The notes under the pieces are model-generated. The model ran no database searches, was not told the origin of the DNA, and worked only from the letters and a program-made list of their open reading frames with translations. This document shows, in pieces, positions 25,770 through 33,761 of a stretch of DNA of 64,000 nt. The translations under genes and the position numbers were made by a program. How positions within the stretch are numbered: position 1 is the first letter of the stretch; each line of letters opens with the position of its first letter. The stretch comes from Pelagirhabdus alkalitolerans. Its GTDB lineage: Bacteria > Bacillota > Bacilli > Bacillales > Amphibacillaceae. The stretch is taken from NCBI RefSeq assembly GCF_900096905.1, contig NZ_FMYI01000002.1:248001-312000 (forward strand), written 5' to 3'.

Positions 25770-26438
25770 TTAGTAGTGAATAGGTTCTGGATACACATAT
25801 CCCTTAGTATCAATTGTCATGCGTTCAATAATCACTTCGTTGATAGGATTATCACTATTATCTGTCTTTGAATTGGCTATTGTGTCAACATGTTCAATGC
25901 CATCGATTACTTGACCAAATCCGGCATATTGACCATCAAAATCTGGTTCATGACTTAATGTGATGAAAAATTGTGAACCTGCAGAATTAAATGATTGACT
26001 TCTAGCCATGGAAATGACACCTCTTTCATGAGTTATTGGATTGTCAAAACCATTATGATCAAATTCACCCTCAATTGAATAGTCTGGCCCACCGAGTCCA
26101 TTTCCGTATGGATCACCACCTTGAATCAATAAACCAGGAATTGTTCTATGAAAGTTGAGTCCATCGTAGAATTCAGATTCGATTAAGGAAATAAAATTGG
26201 CCACAGTGTTTGGTGCTTTTTCTGGATATAATTCTATGTCAACGGTTTTTTCATTTGCTAATTCAATGGTTGCAATCGGGTTTTCTGTAACGTCAGAGAA
26301 GTCATGAGATTCTCTACTTTCTTCTGACTCATCAGAATAGACATCTTGGTATGTATCAGACTGTTCGCATCCACTCATATAAGAGATTGCTAATAGTAAA
26401 ATTAAAACATATAAAATGTTCTTGATCTTTTCATTCAA
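25770..26438 (-). CDS. Cyclophilin-type peptidyl-prolyl isomerase lipoprotein
   Basis: 222 residues. A TTG at 26438 lies eight bases after GGAGG and gives a clean lipoprotein signal ending in MSGC. An ATG at 26453 overlaps that ribosome binding site and is rejected. After an acidic linker comes a cyclophilin domain: VDIELYPEKAPNTVANFISL, the active-site FHRTIPGLLIQGGDP, ISMARSQSFNSAGSQFFITL and FGQVIDG. It should assist folding of exported proteins outside the membrane, complementing the SurA-like lipoprotein two genes away. Confidence 0.88.
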   Translation of the reverse strand: MNEKIKNILYVLILLLAISYMSGCEQSDTYQDVYSDESEESRESHDFSDVTENPIATIELANEKTVDIELYPEKAPNTVANFISLIESEFYDGLNFHRTIPGLLIQGGDPYGNGLGGPDYSIEGEFDHNGFDNPITHERGVISMARSQSFNSAGSQFFITLSHEPDFDGQYAGFGQVIDGIEHVDTIANSKTDNSDNPINEVIIERMTIDTKGYVYPEPIHY

Positions 26439-26520
26439 TACATTGTCCTCCATCTTTACCGATTTTTAAACAGTATATCACGAAGCACTCAATTAAATAA
26501 AATGAAAAAGGAATGAGAAT

Positions 26521-27297
26521 ATGAATCATGTATTTATTGACCCAGGGCATGGCGGGAGAGATCCAGGTGCAGTATTTCAAACGATACAAGAAAAAGAATT
26601 AACATTAAAAATTGCACTGTTTATGAATGATTATTTAAAAAAACACTCACAAATACAGACATCCCTCTCACGCATGGATGATCGGACGGTGACCCTAGAG
26701 AGACGTGTGACACTCGCTAATCAATCAAAAGCGAATTTGTTTGTATCTATTCACGTCAATGCAGGAGGCGGTGAAGGATTTGAAAGTTATTGTTGGAATG
26801 GTGATTTTTCGAATAAAGATAAAACGAAGCGTGCTCAAGAAACAATTCATTATTCAGTCATTGATCGAACTCCATTTAGAGACCGTCGCATAAAGGAAGC
26901 TAACTTTTATGTGCTTAGGCGAACGCGCATGCGTGCTGTGTTAACTGAAAATGGGTTTATTGATCACACAAGAGACCGAAATTATTTAATGAACGATGCA
27001 AATTTAAATCAAATCGCGATTGCTCATGCTATGGGTGTTATGGAATTATTAAACGTAACATTCCCTAGTCAAAATTATCAGGTGATTAGCGGCTCATTCA
27101 AACAAAAAAATAACGCGAAAAACAGACTTGAACAACTAGAAGAAAAGGGATACTCGCCTTCTATTGAATGTGTGATTGTAAATGGTCAGAAGCACTATCG
27201 TGTCGTTTCTGGGCAACGATTGACGCATGAATATGCATCTAATTTACAAAATCAATTAAAATCTGACGGTATATCCAGTTTTGTAGAGATAAAATGA
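26521..27297 (+). CDS. cwlC: N-acetylmuramoyl-L-alanine amidase with SPOR domain, CwlC-like
   Basis: 258 residues. An Amidase_3 domain (1-178) carries the zinc ligands: His in DPGHGG, Glu in QEKEL, His in SIHVNA, and the catalytic Glu in LTENGF. A SPOR domain (about 183-258, starting YQVISGSFKQ) binds denuded peptidoglycan. There is no signal peptide, as in CwlC of B. subtilis, which is made in the mother cell and digests its wall when the spore is released. The architecture therefore supports an endospore former. A mother-cell promoter was not identified. Confidence 0.85.
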   Translation: MNHVFIDPGHGGRDPGAVFQTIQEKELTLKIALFMNDYLKKHSQIQTSLSRMDDRTVTLERRVTLANQSKANLFVSIHVNAGGGEGFESYCWNGDFSNKDKTKRAQETIHYSVIDRTPFRDRRIKEANFYVLRRTRMRAVLTENGFIDHTRDRNYLMNDANLNQIAIAHAMGVMELLNVTFPSQNYQVISGSFKQKNNAKNRLEQLEEKGYSPSIECVIVNGQKHYRVVSGQRLTHEYASNLQNQLKSDGISSFVEIK

Positions 27298-27346
27298 TCA
27301 TAACGTGTCCTTTCCTGCGCTTTCCCAGGAAATATTTTAAGATAAA

Positions 27347-27382
27347 AAATAATCGATCAGCTTTATAGCTGATCGATTATTC
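27347..27382 (-). terminator. lexA terminator
   Basis: ATAATCGATCAGCT and AGCTGATCGATTAT are perfect complements around a 4-base loop, with TTTTTT after the stem on the minus strand. The stem overlaps the lexA stop codon. Confidence 0.85.
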
Positions 27383-28000
27383 AATGTGGCGGTATACACC
27401 AACCACTTTTCCTAAGATTGATATATGTTCATAAATAAGCGGTTCCATTGTCGCATTTTCAGGCTGAAGTCTGATATGCTTTTTTTCTTTGAAGAATCGT
27501 TTCACGGTTGCTTCATCTTCATCTGTCATAGCAACAATAATATCACCATTTTCAGCGGTTTGTTGCTTTTGGACAATGACCATATCACCATCTAGAATGC
27601 CAGCTTCAATCATACTTTCACCTTCAATGACGAGGACGAACAGTTCTCGTTCTCCTGTTGCAATTGAGGGGGGAAGCGGAATGAATTCTTCAATGTTCTC
27701 TACAGCTGTTATCGGTAGGCCAGCTGTAACTTTACCAATGACAGGAGCATAGGTAGGCTCACTTCTTGGGATTTCCGGTTGTTCATTTAATTCAATAACT
27801 TCAATGGCACGAGGTTTTGTAGGATCTCGTCTAATAAATCCTTTCTTTTCTAGCCGTGCTAAATGACCATGAACTGTAGAGCTAGAAGCCAGACCAACAG
27901 CTTCACCAATTTCTCTAACTGATGGTGGATATCCTTTTAACATCACTTGTTCTTTTATATAAGTTAAAATAGCTTCCTGTCTTTTTGATAATGAGTGCAT
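27377..28000 (-). CDS. lexA: SOS repressor LexA
   Basis: Represses DNA-damage genes until RecA filaments trigger self-cleavage. 207 residues, the usual size. N-terminal winged helix with recognition region SVREIGEAVGLASSSTVHGHL, the Ala93-Gly94 cleavage site in KVTAGLP, and the Ser129/Lys167 dyad in EGESMIEAG and ATVKRFF. The ATG at 28000 follows GGAGGT; an in-frame ATG at 28021 is upstream of that site. LexA boxes lie in its own promoter, so it is autoregulated. Confidence 0.95.
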   Translation of the reverse strand: MHSLSKRQEAILTYIKEQVMLKGYPPSVREIGEAVGLASSSTVHGHLARLEKKGFIRRDPTKPRAIEVIELNEQPEIPRSEPTYAPVIGKVTAGLPITAVENIEEFIPLPPSIATGERELFVLVIEGESMIEAGILDGDMVIVQKQQTAENGDIIVAMTDEDEATVKRFFKEKKHIRLQPENATMEPLIYEHISILGKVVGVYRHIE

Positions 28001-28031
28001 AGGTAATGATACCTCCAACATATATTAATTA

Positions 28032-28134
28032 TGCTTATTATAACACGAACACACGTTGGAAACAAACGTTAGTTCGTATGAAGATTGACGATTAAATGTA
28101 AAGCTCGATATAATAATGTGTGAACGTATGTTCT
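28032..28134. promoter_or_regulatory. Divergent SOS promoters with three LexA boxes
   Basis: Box 1, CGAACACACGTTGG (28046-28059), sits between the lexA -35 (TTGTTT, minus strand) and -10 (TATAAT, about 28037-28042). Box 2, CAAACGTTAGTTCG (28063-28076), is just beyond. Box 3, GAACGTATGTTC (28122-28133), is a perfect GAAC-N4-GTTC and overlaps the start region of the yneB promoter (TTGACG 28085-28090, TATAAT 28109-28114, 18-base spacer). This matches the known Bacillus LexA consensus. Confidence 0.88.
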
Positions 28135-28158
28135 TTTTAATAGAGGGGAGCAACTGAA

Positions 28159-28824
28159 GTGAATGTTATTATATATTGTCGTGTCAGCACGAATAAAACT
28201 ACTCAAGAAACATCCTTAAAAAGACAAAGAGAAGAGCTTCAATCCTTGGCACAAAAGCAAGGTTTTAACGTCATTCGGGTTATTGAAGAAAAGAGAAGTG
28301 GTTATGAAGTTGATCGTCCAGGTATTTTGGAATTACTTGATCGAGTAATGGATGATACGGTCGAAGGGGTGCTTATTCAAGATGAGACGCGTTTGGGAAG
28401 AGGTCAAACTAAAATTGCATTGTATCACCAATTAAAAAAATCTGGCATTGCTATCTATTCATTATCAACATTGGGTGAACTTCAATTAAGTGAATCGGAT
28501 GAAATGGTTTTAGAAATTGTCAGCATTGTAGAAGAATATCAAAGAAAAATACATAACATAAAAATTAAAAGAGGAATGAAAAAAGCTGTGCAAAATGGTT
28601 ATAAACCGGAAAAGAACTTAAAAAATCAAGACTTAGCACCGGGTCGTGACCGTAAAGTGTTCCCAATTGAAGAAGTGATTCGTTTGAAGGAAAATGGGTT
28701 AACATTTCATGATATAGCAATAACCCTTAGAGGACTAGGGTATGAGGTTTCAAAAGCAACCGTCCATCGTCGGTATCAAGAGCATCAAAAACTTGGACAA
28801 GACGGGCATGATTCGTTAGAATAG
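28159..28824 (+). CDS. yneB: YneB-like serine recombinase, SOS-controlled
   Basis: 221 residues. Resolvase catalytic domain with Ser in YCRVST, DETRLGRGQTK and the long helix ending KRGMKKAVQNG, followed by a C-terminal helix-turn-helix (HDIAITLRGLGYEVSKATVHRRY). B. subtilis YneB is the same size and sits in the SOS-induced yneA-yneB-ynzC operon; its role is not settled. Here it follows the SOS promoter directly, without yneA. GTG start behind GAGGGGAG. Confidence 0.88.
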   Translation: MNVIIYCRVSTNKTTQETSLKRQREELQSLAQKQGFNVIRVIEEKRSGYEVDRPGILELLDRVMDDTVEGVLIQDETRLGRGQTKIALYHQLKKSGIAIYSLSTLGELQLSESDEMVLEIVSIVEEYQRKIHNIKIKRGMKKAVQNGYKPEKNLKNQDLAPGRDRKVFPIEEVIRLKENGLTFHDIAITLRGLGYEVSKATVHRRYQEHQKLGQDGHDSLE

Positions 28825-28864
28825 AGTGAGGGAAGTAAGCGAATGCTAGTTAAGGAGATGTACT

Positions 28865-29098
28865 ATGTTATCTAAAGATAAAATTGCACGTATCAATGAA
28901 CTCAGTAAACGATCAAAGACAGCTGGTTTAACTGAAGAAGAAAAAAAGGAACAAAGTGAACTAAGGGAAGAATATTTACAAAATGTTCGTAAATCTTTTA
29001 AAAATCAATTTAAAGGAATGAAAGTTGTAGACCCAAACGGGAACGATGTCACACCAAAGAAATTAAAGAAATTACAGGATGAAAGTAAAGATATTTGA
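28865..29098 (+). CDS. ynzC: DUF896 protein YnzC
   Basis: 77-residue helical hairpin protein. IARINELSKRSKTAGLTEEEKKEQSELREEYL is the DUF896 core, followed by a basic tail (FKNQFKGMKVVDPNGNDVTPKK). It is the third gene of the SOS operon in B. subtilis and the second here, 40 bases after yneB with ribosome binding site AAGGAGATG. The biochemical role is unknown. Confidence 0.9.
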   Translation: MLSKDKIARINELSKRSKTAGLTEEEKKEQSELREEYLQNVRKSFKNQFKGMKVVDPNGNDVTPKKLKKLQDESKDI

Positions 29099-29118
29099 AA
29101 AATTCCAATAAATATGAC

Positions 29119-29147
29119 TTGTTTATTATCCGTTTTCATTATAGGAT
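29119..29147 (+). promoter_or_regulatory. Promoter of tkt
   Basis: TTGTTT (29119-29124) and TAGGAT (29142-29147) with a 17-base spacer. Confidence 0.4.
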
Positions 29148-29202
29148 GATAAATGTACGTACATATTTATGTGTATTTAATTTGAAAGGGGAATTATAAA
29201 AC

Positions 29203-31200
29203 ATGGTCAATCAAGTACAAGAAAAATCAATTAATACAATTCGTACGCTTTCAATTGATGCAATTGAAAAAGCGAATTCTGGTCACCCTGGACTTCCTAT
29301 GGGTGCTGCGCCAATGGCATACACGCTATGGACTGAATTTATGGATCAGAACCCTAAAAATTCGAATTGGGTTAACCGTGATCGTTTTGTTTTATCTGCA
29401 GGACACGGTTCTATGTTGTTGTACTCAATGCTTCACTTATCCGGTTACAACGTATCCATTGATGATTTAAAACAGTTCCGTCAATTAGGTTCACATACAC
29501 CTGGACACCCTGAAGTTACTGATACTGACGGTGTCGAAGCAACGACAGGGCCACTAGGTCAAGGGATTGCGATGACTGTTGGTATGGCAATGGCAGAAGC
29601 TCATTTAGCAGCAAAATATAACCGTGACCAGTATAATGTTATTGATCATTATAGCTTCGCACTTGTAAGTGACGGCGATTTAATGGAAGGTATTTCTCAT
29701 GAATCTGCTTCATTAGCTGGGCACTTAGGTCTCGGTAAATTAATTGCACTTTATGATTCAAATGATATTTCACTTGATGGTGATTTAGATAAGTCATTTT
29801 CTGAAACTGTTCAACAACGTTTTGAATCATATAACTGGCAAGTTCTTCATGTTAAAGATGGTAATGATGTTGAAGAAATTTCAGCTGCAATTAAGGAAGC
29901 AAAAGCCAACACTGAACAACCAACTTTAATCGAAGTGAAAACAGTTATTGGTTATGGTTCACCTAATAAATCTGCTTCAAATGCTTCACACGGTGCGCCA
30001 CTTGGTGAAGACGAAGTGAAGTTAACGAAAGAAGCGTATGGTTGGGAATATGAGCCATTTGAGGTGCCTGAAGAAGTCTATCAAGATTTTGAAGAGAAAA
30101 TTGCTAAGCGTGGAAAAGATGCAGAAGATAAATGGAATAAACTATACGAAGATTATAAAAAAGCTTATCCTGAATTAGCAGAAGAACTTGAAACTGCTTT
30201 AAAAGGTGACTTACCTGAAGGATGGGCCGAGGAATTACCAACATTCACACCTGGTGAAGATACATTAGCTACACGTGCCTCATCTGGTAAAGTCCTAAAT
30301 GCCTTAGCGGATAGTGTTCCTAATCTATTCGGAGGAAGCGCTGATTTAGCAGGTTCTAACAAGACAAACTTAGAAAAAGAATCAGACTTTGACAAAACAA
30401 ATTATGCGGGTCGTAATATTTGGTTCGGTGTCAGAGAACATGCTATGGCATCAGCAGTGAATGGTATGGCACTTCACGGCGGATTAAAAGTGTTTGCTAG
30501 TACATTCTTCGTCTTTAGCGATTACTTGCGCCCAGCTGTGCGTTTATCAGCTATTCAGAAATTACCGGTTACGTATGTACTAACACATGATTCTATTGCA
30601 GTTGGTGAAGATGGACCAACGCATGAGCCAGTTGAACAAGCTGCTGCATTCAGAGCAATGCCAGGCTTATCAATGATTCGTCCAGCAGATGCAAACGAAA
30701 CAAAAGCTGCATGGCAACTAGCGATGGAATCAACAGATCACCCAACTATGCTTGTATTAACTCGTCAAAACCTTCCAACTCTAGATGGTACAAATTATGA
30801 AGGTGTTAAAAAAGGTGGTTATATCGTAAGCCCTTCTGAAAAAGGTGAAGCAGATGGTATTTTACTTGCAGCTGGTTCTGAAGTTCAGTTAGCTGTAAAA
30901 GCTCAAGCTCAACTTAAAGAAGAAGGTTATGATGTAAGTGTTGTAAGTATTCCATCATTTGATCGTTTCGAAAAACAAGATCAAGCATATAAAGATTCAG
31001 TATTACCGAAGACTGTTAAAAAACGTCTTGCAATTGAAATGGGAGCATCTTTTGGATGGGACCGTTATGCAGGCGATGAAGGAGGCATCTTAGCGATTGA
31101 TCGTTTCGGTGCTTCTGGTGAAGGTAACCAAGTAATGGCAGAGTATGGCTTCACGCCAGAAAATGTTGTTAAACAATTTAAAGACGTTGTGAGTCGATAA
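29203..31200 (+). CDS. tkt: Transketolase
   Basis: 665 residues, the normal size. Moves two-carbon units between sugar phosphates in the pentose phosphate pathway using thiamine diphosphate and Mg2+. Visible motifs: ANSGHPGLPMGAAP, GHGSMLLY, the TPP motif SDGDLMEGIS, the pyrimidine-domain block FGVREHAMASAVNG with the catalytic Glu, and THDSIAVGEDGPTHEPVEQ. The start follows AAAGGGGAA. Its place next to ynzC is conserved in Bacillus. Confidence 0.97.
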   Translation: MVNQVQEKSINTIRTLSIDAIEKANSGHPGLPMGAAPMAYTLWTEFMDQNPKNSNWVNRDRFVLSAGHGSMLLYSMLHLSGYNVSIDDLKQFRQLGSHTPGHPEVTDTDGVEATTGPLGQGIAMTVGMAMAEAHLAAKYNRDQYNVIDHYSFALVSDGDLMEGISHESASLAGHLGLGKLIALYDSNDISLDGDLDKSFSETVQQRFESYNWQVLHVKDGNDVEEISAAIKEAKANTEQPTLIEVKTVIGYGSPNKSASNASHGAPLGEDEVKLTKEAYGWEYEPFEVPEEVYQDFEEKIAKRGKDAEDKWNKLYEDYKKAYPELAEELETALKGDLPEGWAEELPTFTPGEDTLATRASSGKVLNALADSVPNLFGGSADLAGSNKTNLEKESDFDKTNYAGRNIWFGVREHAMASAVNGMALHGGLKVFASTFFVFSDYLRPAVRLSAIQKLPVTYVLTHDSIAVGEDGPTHEPVEQAAAFRAMPGLSMIRPADANETKAAWQLAMESTDHPTMLVLTRQNLPTLDGTNYEGVKKGGYIVSPSEKGEADGILLAAGSEVQLAVKAQAQLKEEGYDVSVVSIPSFDRFEKQDQAYKDSVLPKTVKKRLAIEMGASFGWDRYAGDEGGILAIDRFGASGEGNQVMAEYGFTPENVVKQFKDVVSR

Positions 31201-31209
31201 ATTGAGCGA

Positions 31210-31239
31210 GGAATCTATTCATTGAATAGGTTCCTTTTT
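31210..31239 (+). terminator. tkt terminator
   Basis: GGAATCTATTC and GAATAGGTTCC pair with one G-T around a 3-base loop, followed by TTTTTC. Confidence 0.85.
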
Positions 31240-31251
31240 CTTTTAACCCTA

Positions 31252-31280
31252 TTGTAATCTAACGATTAGTTTAATATACT
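31252..31280 (+). promoter_or_regulatory. Promoter of yneF
   Basis: TTGTAA (31252-31257) and TATACT (31275-31280) with a 17-base spacer, 33 bases ahead of the start codon. Confidence 0.55.
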
Positions 31281-31313
31281 ATACAAGAGACAATTTGAAG
31301 GAGGAAGACGTTT

Positions 31314-31538
31314 ATGGCTACAGGTTGGGTTATATTAATCGCAGTTGTTGCACTATTAGCCGGAGTGGCATTAGGGTTCTTCGTTGCGAGAAAATATATG
31401 ATGAACTACCTTAAGAAAAATCCACCGATTAATGAACAAATGTTGAGAACTTTAATGATGCAGATGGGTCAAAAGCCATCACAGAAGAAGATCAATCAAA
31501 TGATGCGTGCAATGAATAATCAACAACAAGGCAAATAG
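31314..31538 (+). CDS. yneF: UPF0154 membrane protein YneF
   Basis: 74 residues: one N-terminal membrane helix (about 4-26) and a conserved soluble tail KKNPPINEQMLRTLMMQMGQKPSQKKINQMM that defines UPF0154. Present in most Firmicutes; function unknown. It follows tkt in B. subtilis too. Ribosome binding site GAAGGAGG. Confidence 0.9.
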   Translation: MATGWVILIAVVALLAGVALGFFVARKYMMNYLKKNPPINEQMLRTLMMQMGQKPSQKKINQMMRAMNNQQQGK

Positions 31539-31594
31539 CAAGCATTATTGACTGATCTTAACTCAATATCGATCAATATAGATTGATTTGGCAG

Positions 31595-31634
31595 ATTTGC
31601 ATTCGCTTTAATAGTTAGCGGGTGCAAATTTTCT
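31595..31634 (+). terminator. Terminator after yneF
   Basis: TTTGCATTCGCT pairs with AGCGGGTGCAAA with a small mismatch, followed by TTTTCTT. It opens a 337-base gap before the next gene. Confidence 0.65.
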
Positions 31635-31739
31635 TATAATCAAGCTTGGTTGTGTTAATGAAGAGAATGTTGTGATAACACTCTTACCCGCAAGGTATGA
31701 GCTACCTTTTCTATTTATTTAGTTAAAAGGTAGCTTTTT
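31635..31739 (+). ncRNA. Possible small RNA or leader with alternative hairpins
   Basis: A perfect TATAAT at 31635-31640 is followed by a GTGTTA/TAACAC hairpin (31652-31657 with 31676-31681) and then two mutually exclusive stems. AAGGTA (31692-31697) can pair with TACCTT (31703-31708), or the same TACCTT can join a terminator stem GCTACCTTTT/AAAAGGTAGC (31701-31710 with 31725-31734) followed by TTTTT. It matches no riboswitch class I know. It may be a short RNA or an attenuator for the kinase 137 bases downstream. Confidence 0.35.
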
Positions 31740-31875
31740 CACTTTATTAACAAAAATGTTAACAGTTTCACATAACTTAACACATATTTCTAAAATTCAT
31801 TCATATAGTTTAATTAAATATGTTATTATTGTAAAGTAATGGGATATAGGTTTGTGATTCGAAGGAGGTGCGCAT

Positions 31876-33003
31876 ATGTTTTTGCAAGAAAAGAAAAAGA
31901 GTCAACTAAATATAGACATGCAAGAAGCAATCGTACTTGAAACTATGCCATCATCTTTTTGTTTCGCTAACCTTCCAACTGCTGTCATGGAATGGATTGA
32001 AAACTATGGATTTGAAATGTTAACGGTCTGTTCACATGTCGGTAAAATTCATTATGCCACCCCCTCTGTGAAGAAAGTATTAGGAATAGACTCAAATGAC
32101 GTGATTAATGTGAATGGTTTATCCTTACTTACACAAAAATCTAGAGACTTAATATTAAATTCAATGCGTGATCAAAAACTAGAACAAAAACAGTTTACAC
32201 TCCAAATTATAAATGCAACAAAACGCCCAATATGGGTTGATTTGATTGTTAAACCTATTTACATAAGATCAGATGAAACAGTCATCTATATCAGCTTAAT
32301 CAATAATATAAGTGACAAAAAAGAAGCCGAAGATATGTTAATTCGTTCAGAGAAGTTAACGAACGCCGGTCAATTGGCCGCAGGGGTTGTTCATGAAATT
32401 CGAAACCCCTTAACATCCTTAAAAGGGTTTGTTGATCTATTAGAAGCTGGTATTGATCGAGAAAGAGAGTATTATAAAATAATTAAAGACGAAATTGAAA
32501 AGATTGAATCGATATCATCAGAGTTATTGTTCATTTCAAAGCCTTTAACGAACAATCAAACGGTCTGTCAAATTCAGCCGATTGTAGATGAAGTTATTTC
32601 ACTAATGCAAACCCATGCAAAACAGTATGACGTCGAAATCATTCGTTCTAATTCATGTGAGGCACTATTATATCTAGATCGATCACAAATCAAACAAGTG
32701 TTTATTAATTTGGTGAAAAATGCGATTGAAGCGATGCAGTCAGAAGGAACAATCGATATATCGATCGATCAAAATGAAAATAACTGTAACGTGTATATAG
32801 AAGATGAAGGTCCTGGTATTCCTCAGCATCTGTTACATAAGATAAAGGAGCCTTTTTTCACGACTAAAGAAGAAGGAACGGGGCTTGGGTTGATGATCAC
32901 AAATCGTATCATTGAAAACCACAATGGAGAGTTTAAAGTTGAGTCAAGTGAATCAGAAGGGGCGACGTGTATTGTATCTCTTCCACTTCACGATCATGAA
33001 TAA
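31876..33003 (+). CDS. PAS-domain sensor histidine kinase, sporulation-kinase-like
   Basis: 375 residues without membrane helices: a PAS domain (about 40-150), HisKA with the phospho-acceptor His in LAAGVVHEIRNPLTSLKGFVDLL near residue 173, and an HATPase_c domain with NLVKNAIEAM, DEGPGIP and GTGLGLMI. The H-box is of the KinA/KinE type that feeds phosphate into the Spo0F-Spo0A relay. No response regulator is adjacent, as is normal for orphan sporulation kinases. Strong ribosome binding site GAAGGAGGTG. A role in sporulation entry is inferred from similarity only. Confidence 0.85.
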   Translation: MFLQEKKKSQLNIDMQEAIVLETMPSSFCFANLPTAVMEWIENYGFEMLTVCSHVGKIHYATPSVKKVLGIDSNDVINVNGLSLLTQKSRDLILNSMRDQKLEQKQFTLQIINATKRPIWVDLIVKPIYIRSDETVIYISLINNISDKKEAEDMLIRSEKLTNAGQLAAGVVHEIRNPLTSLKGFVDLLEAGIDREREYYKIIKDEIEKIESISSELLFISKPLTNNQTVCQIQPIVDEVISLMQTHAKQYDVEIIRSNSCEALLYLDRSQIKQVFINLVKNAIEAMQSEGTIDISIDQNENNCNVYIEDEGPGIPQHLLHKIKEPFFTTKEEGTGLGLMITNRIIENHNGEFKVESSESEGATCIVSLPLHDHE

Positions 33004-33039
33004 AAAGTTGCATAGAAACGTTTCTATGCAACTTTTTTG
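33003..33039 (+). terminator. Terminator after the kinase
   Basis: AAAAGTTGCATAGAAACG and its perfect complement CGTTTCTATGCAACTTTT form an uninterrupted stem, followed by TT. Confidence 0.88.
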
Positions 33040-33116
33040 GTTTGGTAATATATTTTAGTAAAGATGTAATGGTGTTACTTAAATATTAAATTTTTATGGA
33101 TTTAAGGGGAGATTTT

Positions 33117-33641
33117 TTGAGTACTAATCAGGAACTTTCAATAAAAGGAAAATTAACGTTAGAAGACTTTAAGATGTATAATACACACCATTTAAAGAAA
33201 ACAGTAAGAATGTATTTTATTATCTGTTTTGTTGCTATGTTTGCGATTATTCATATTCCCATGTCTGGTGATTTGTTTTTGATTTTTATTTTTGCAGGCA
33301 TTCCATCTCTAATAATTTCAAGTTTACTCGCTTTATTTGCAAAAACAGTAAACAAAAGACGCGCCATCAAAGAGTACAAAAGTGATCAACTTATTAAACA
33401 TGAGATAAATTATATCTTTAGTCATGATGGTATACATCAGAAAATTAGAAGATCAAATAACTATTATGAATGGAATGATATACAAGTAGCAATCGAGCAA
33501 AAAGACATGTTTCTGTTATATGTATCAAAAAACAAGGCAATCGTTTTACCCAAAAGCTTTTTTGAATCAAGTGAAAAAATAGATTTATTTAAAAAGATTA
33601 TTTCGGAGTATATTGAAACAGCCAAAATTAAATTTTATTAG
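33117..33641 (+). CDS. YcxB-like membrane protein
   Basis: 174 residues from a TTG behind AAGGGGAGA. Two membrane helices (about 33-50 and 58-80) are followed by a soluble C-terminal domain of the YcxB type (HEINYIFSHDGIHQKIRRSNNYYEWNDIQVAIEQKDMFLLYVSKNKAIVLPK). The family resembles PH-like membrane-associated domains. Function unknown. It is flanked by terminators and is probably transcribed alone. Confidence 0.75.
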   Translation: MSTNQELSIKGKLTLEDFKMYNTHHLKKTVRMYFIICFVAMFAIIHIPMSGDLFLIFIFAGIPSLIISSLLALFAKTVNKRRAIKEYKSDQLIKHEINYIFSHDGIHQKIRRSNNYYEWNDIQVAIEQKDMFLLYVSKNKAIVLPKSFFESSEKIDLFKKIISEYIETAKIKFY

Positions 33642-33700
33642 GTGTTACTGAAGAAAGAACAGATGAAGAATTTATTTCCTCATTGTTTGCTGTATAGGTA

Positions 33701-33746
33701 AAGCCGGTCATTCTCTTATCAGAGATTATGACCGGCTTATTTTATT
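33701..33746. terminator. Bidirectional terminator
   Basis: AAGCCGGTCAT (33701-33711) and ATGACCGGCTT (33728-33738) are perfect complements, between the convergent YcxB-like and SulP genes. Confidence 0.85.
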
Positions 33747-33761
33747 TAGTAATCTAAACAA

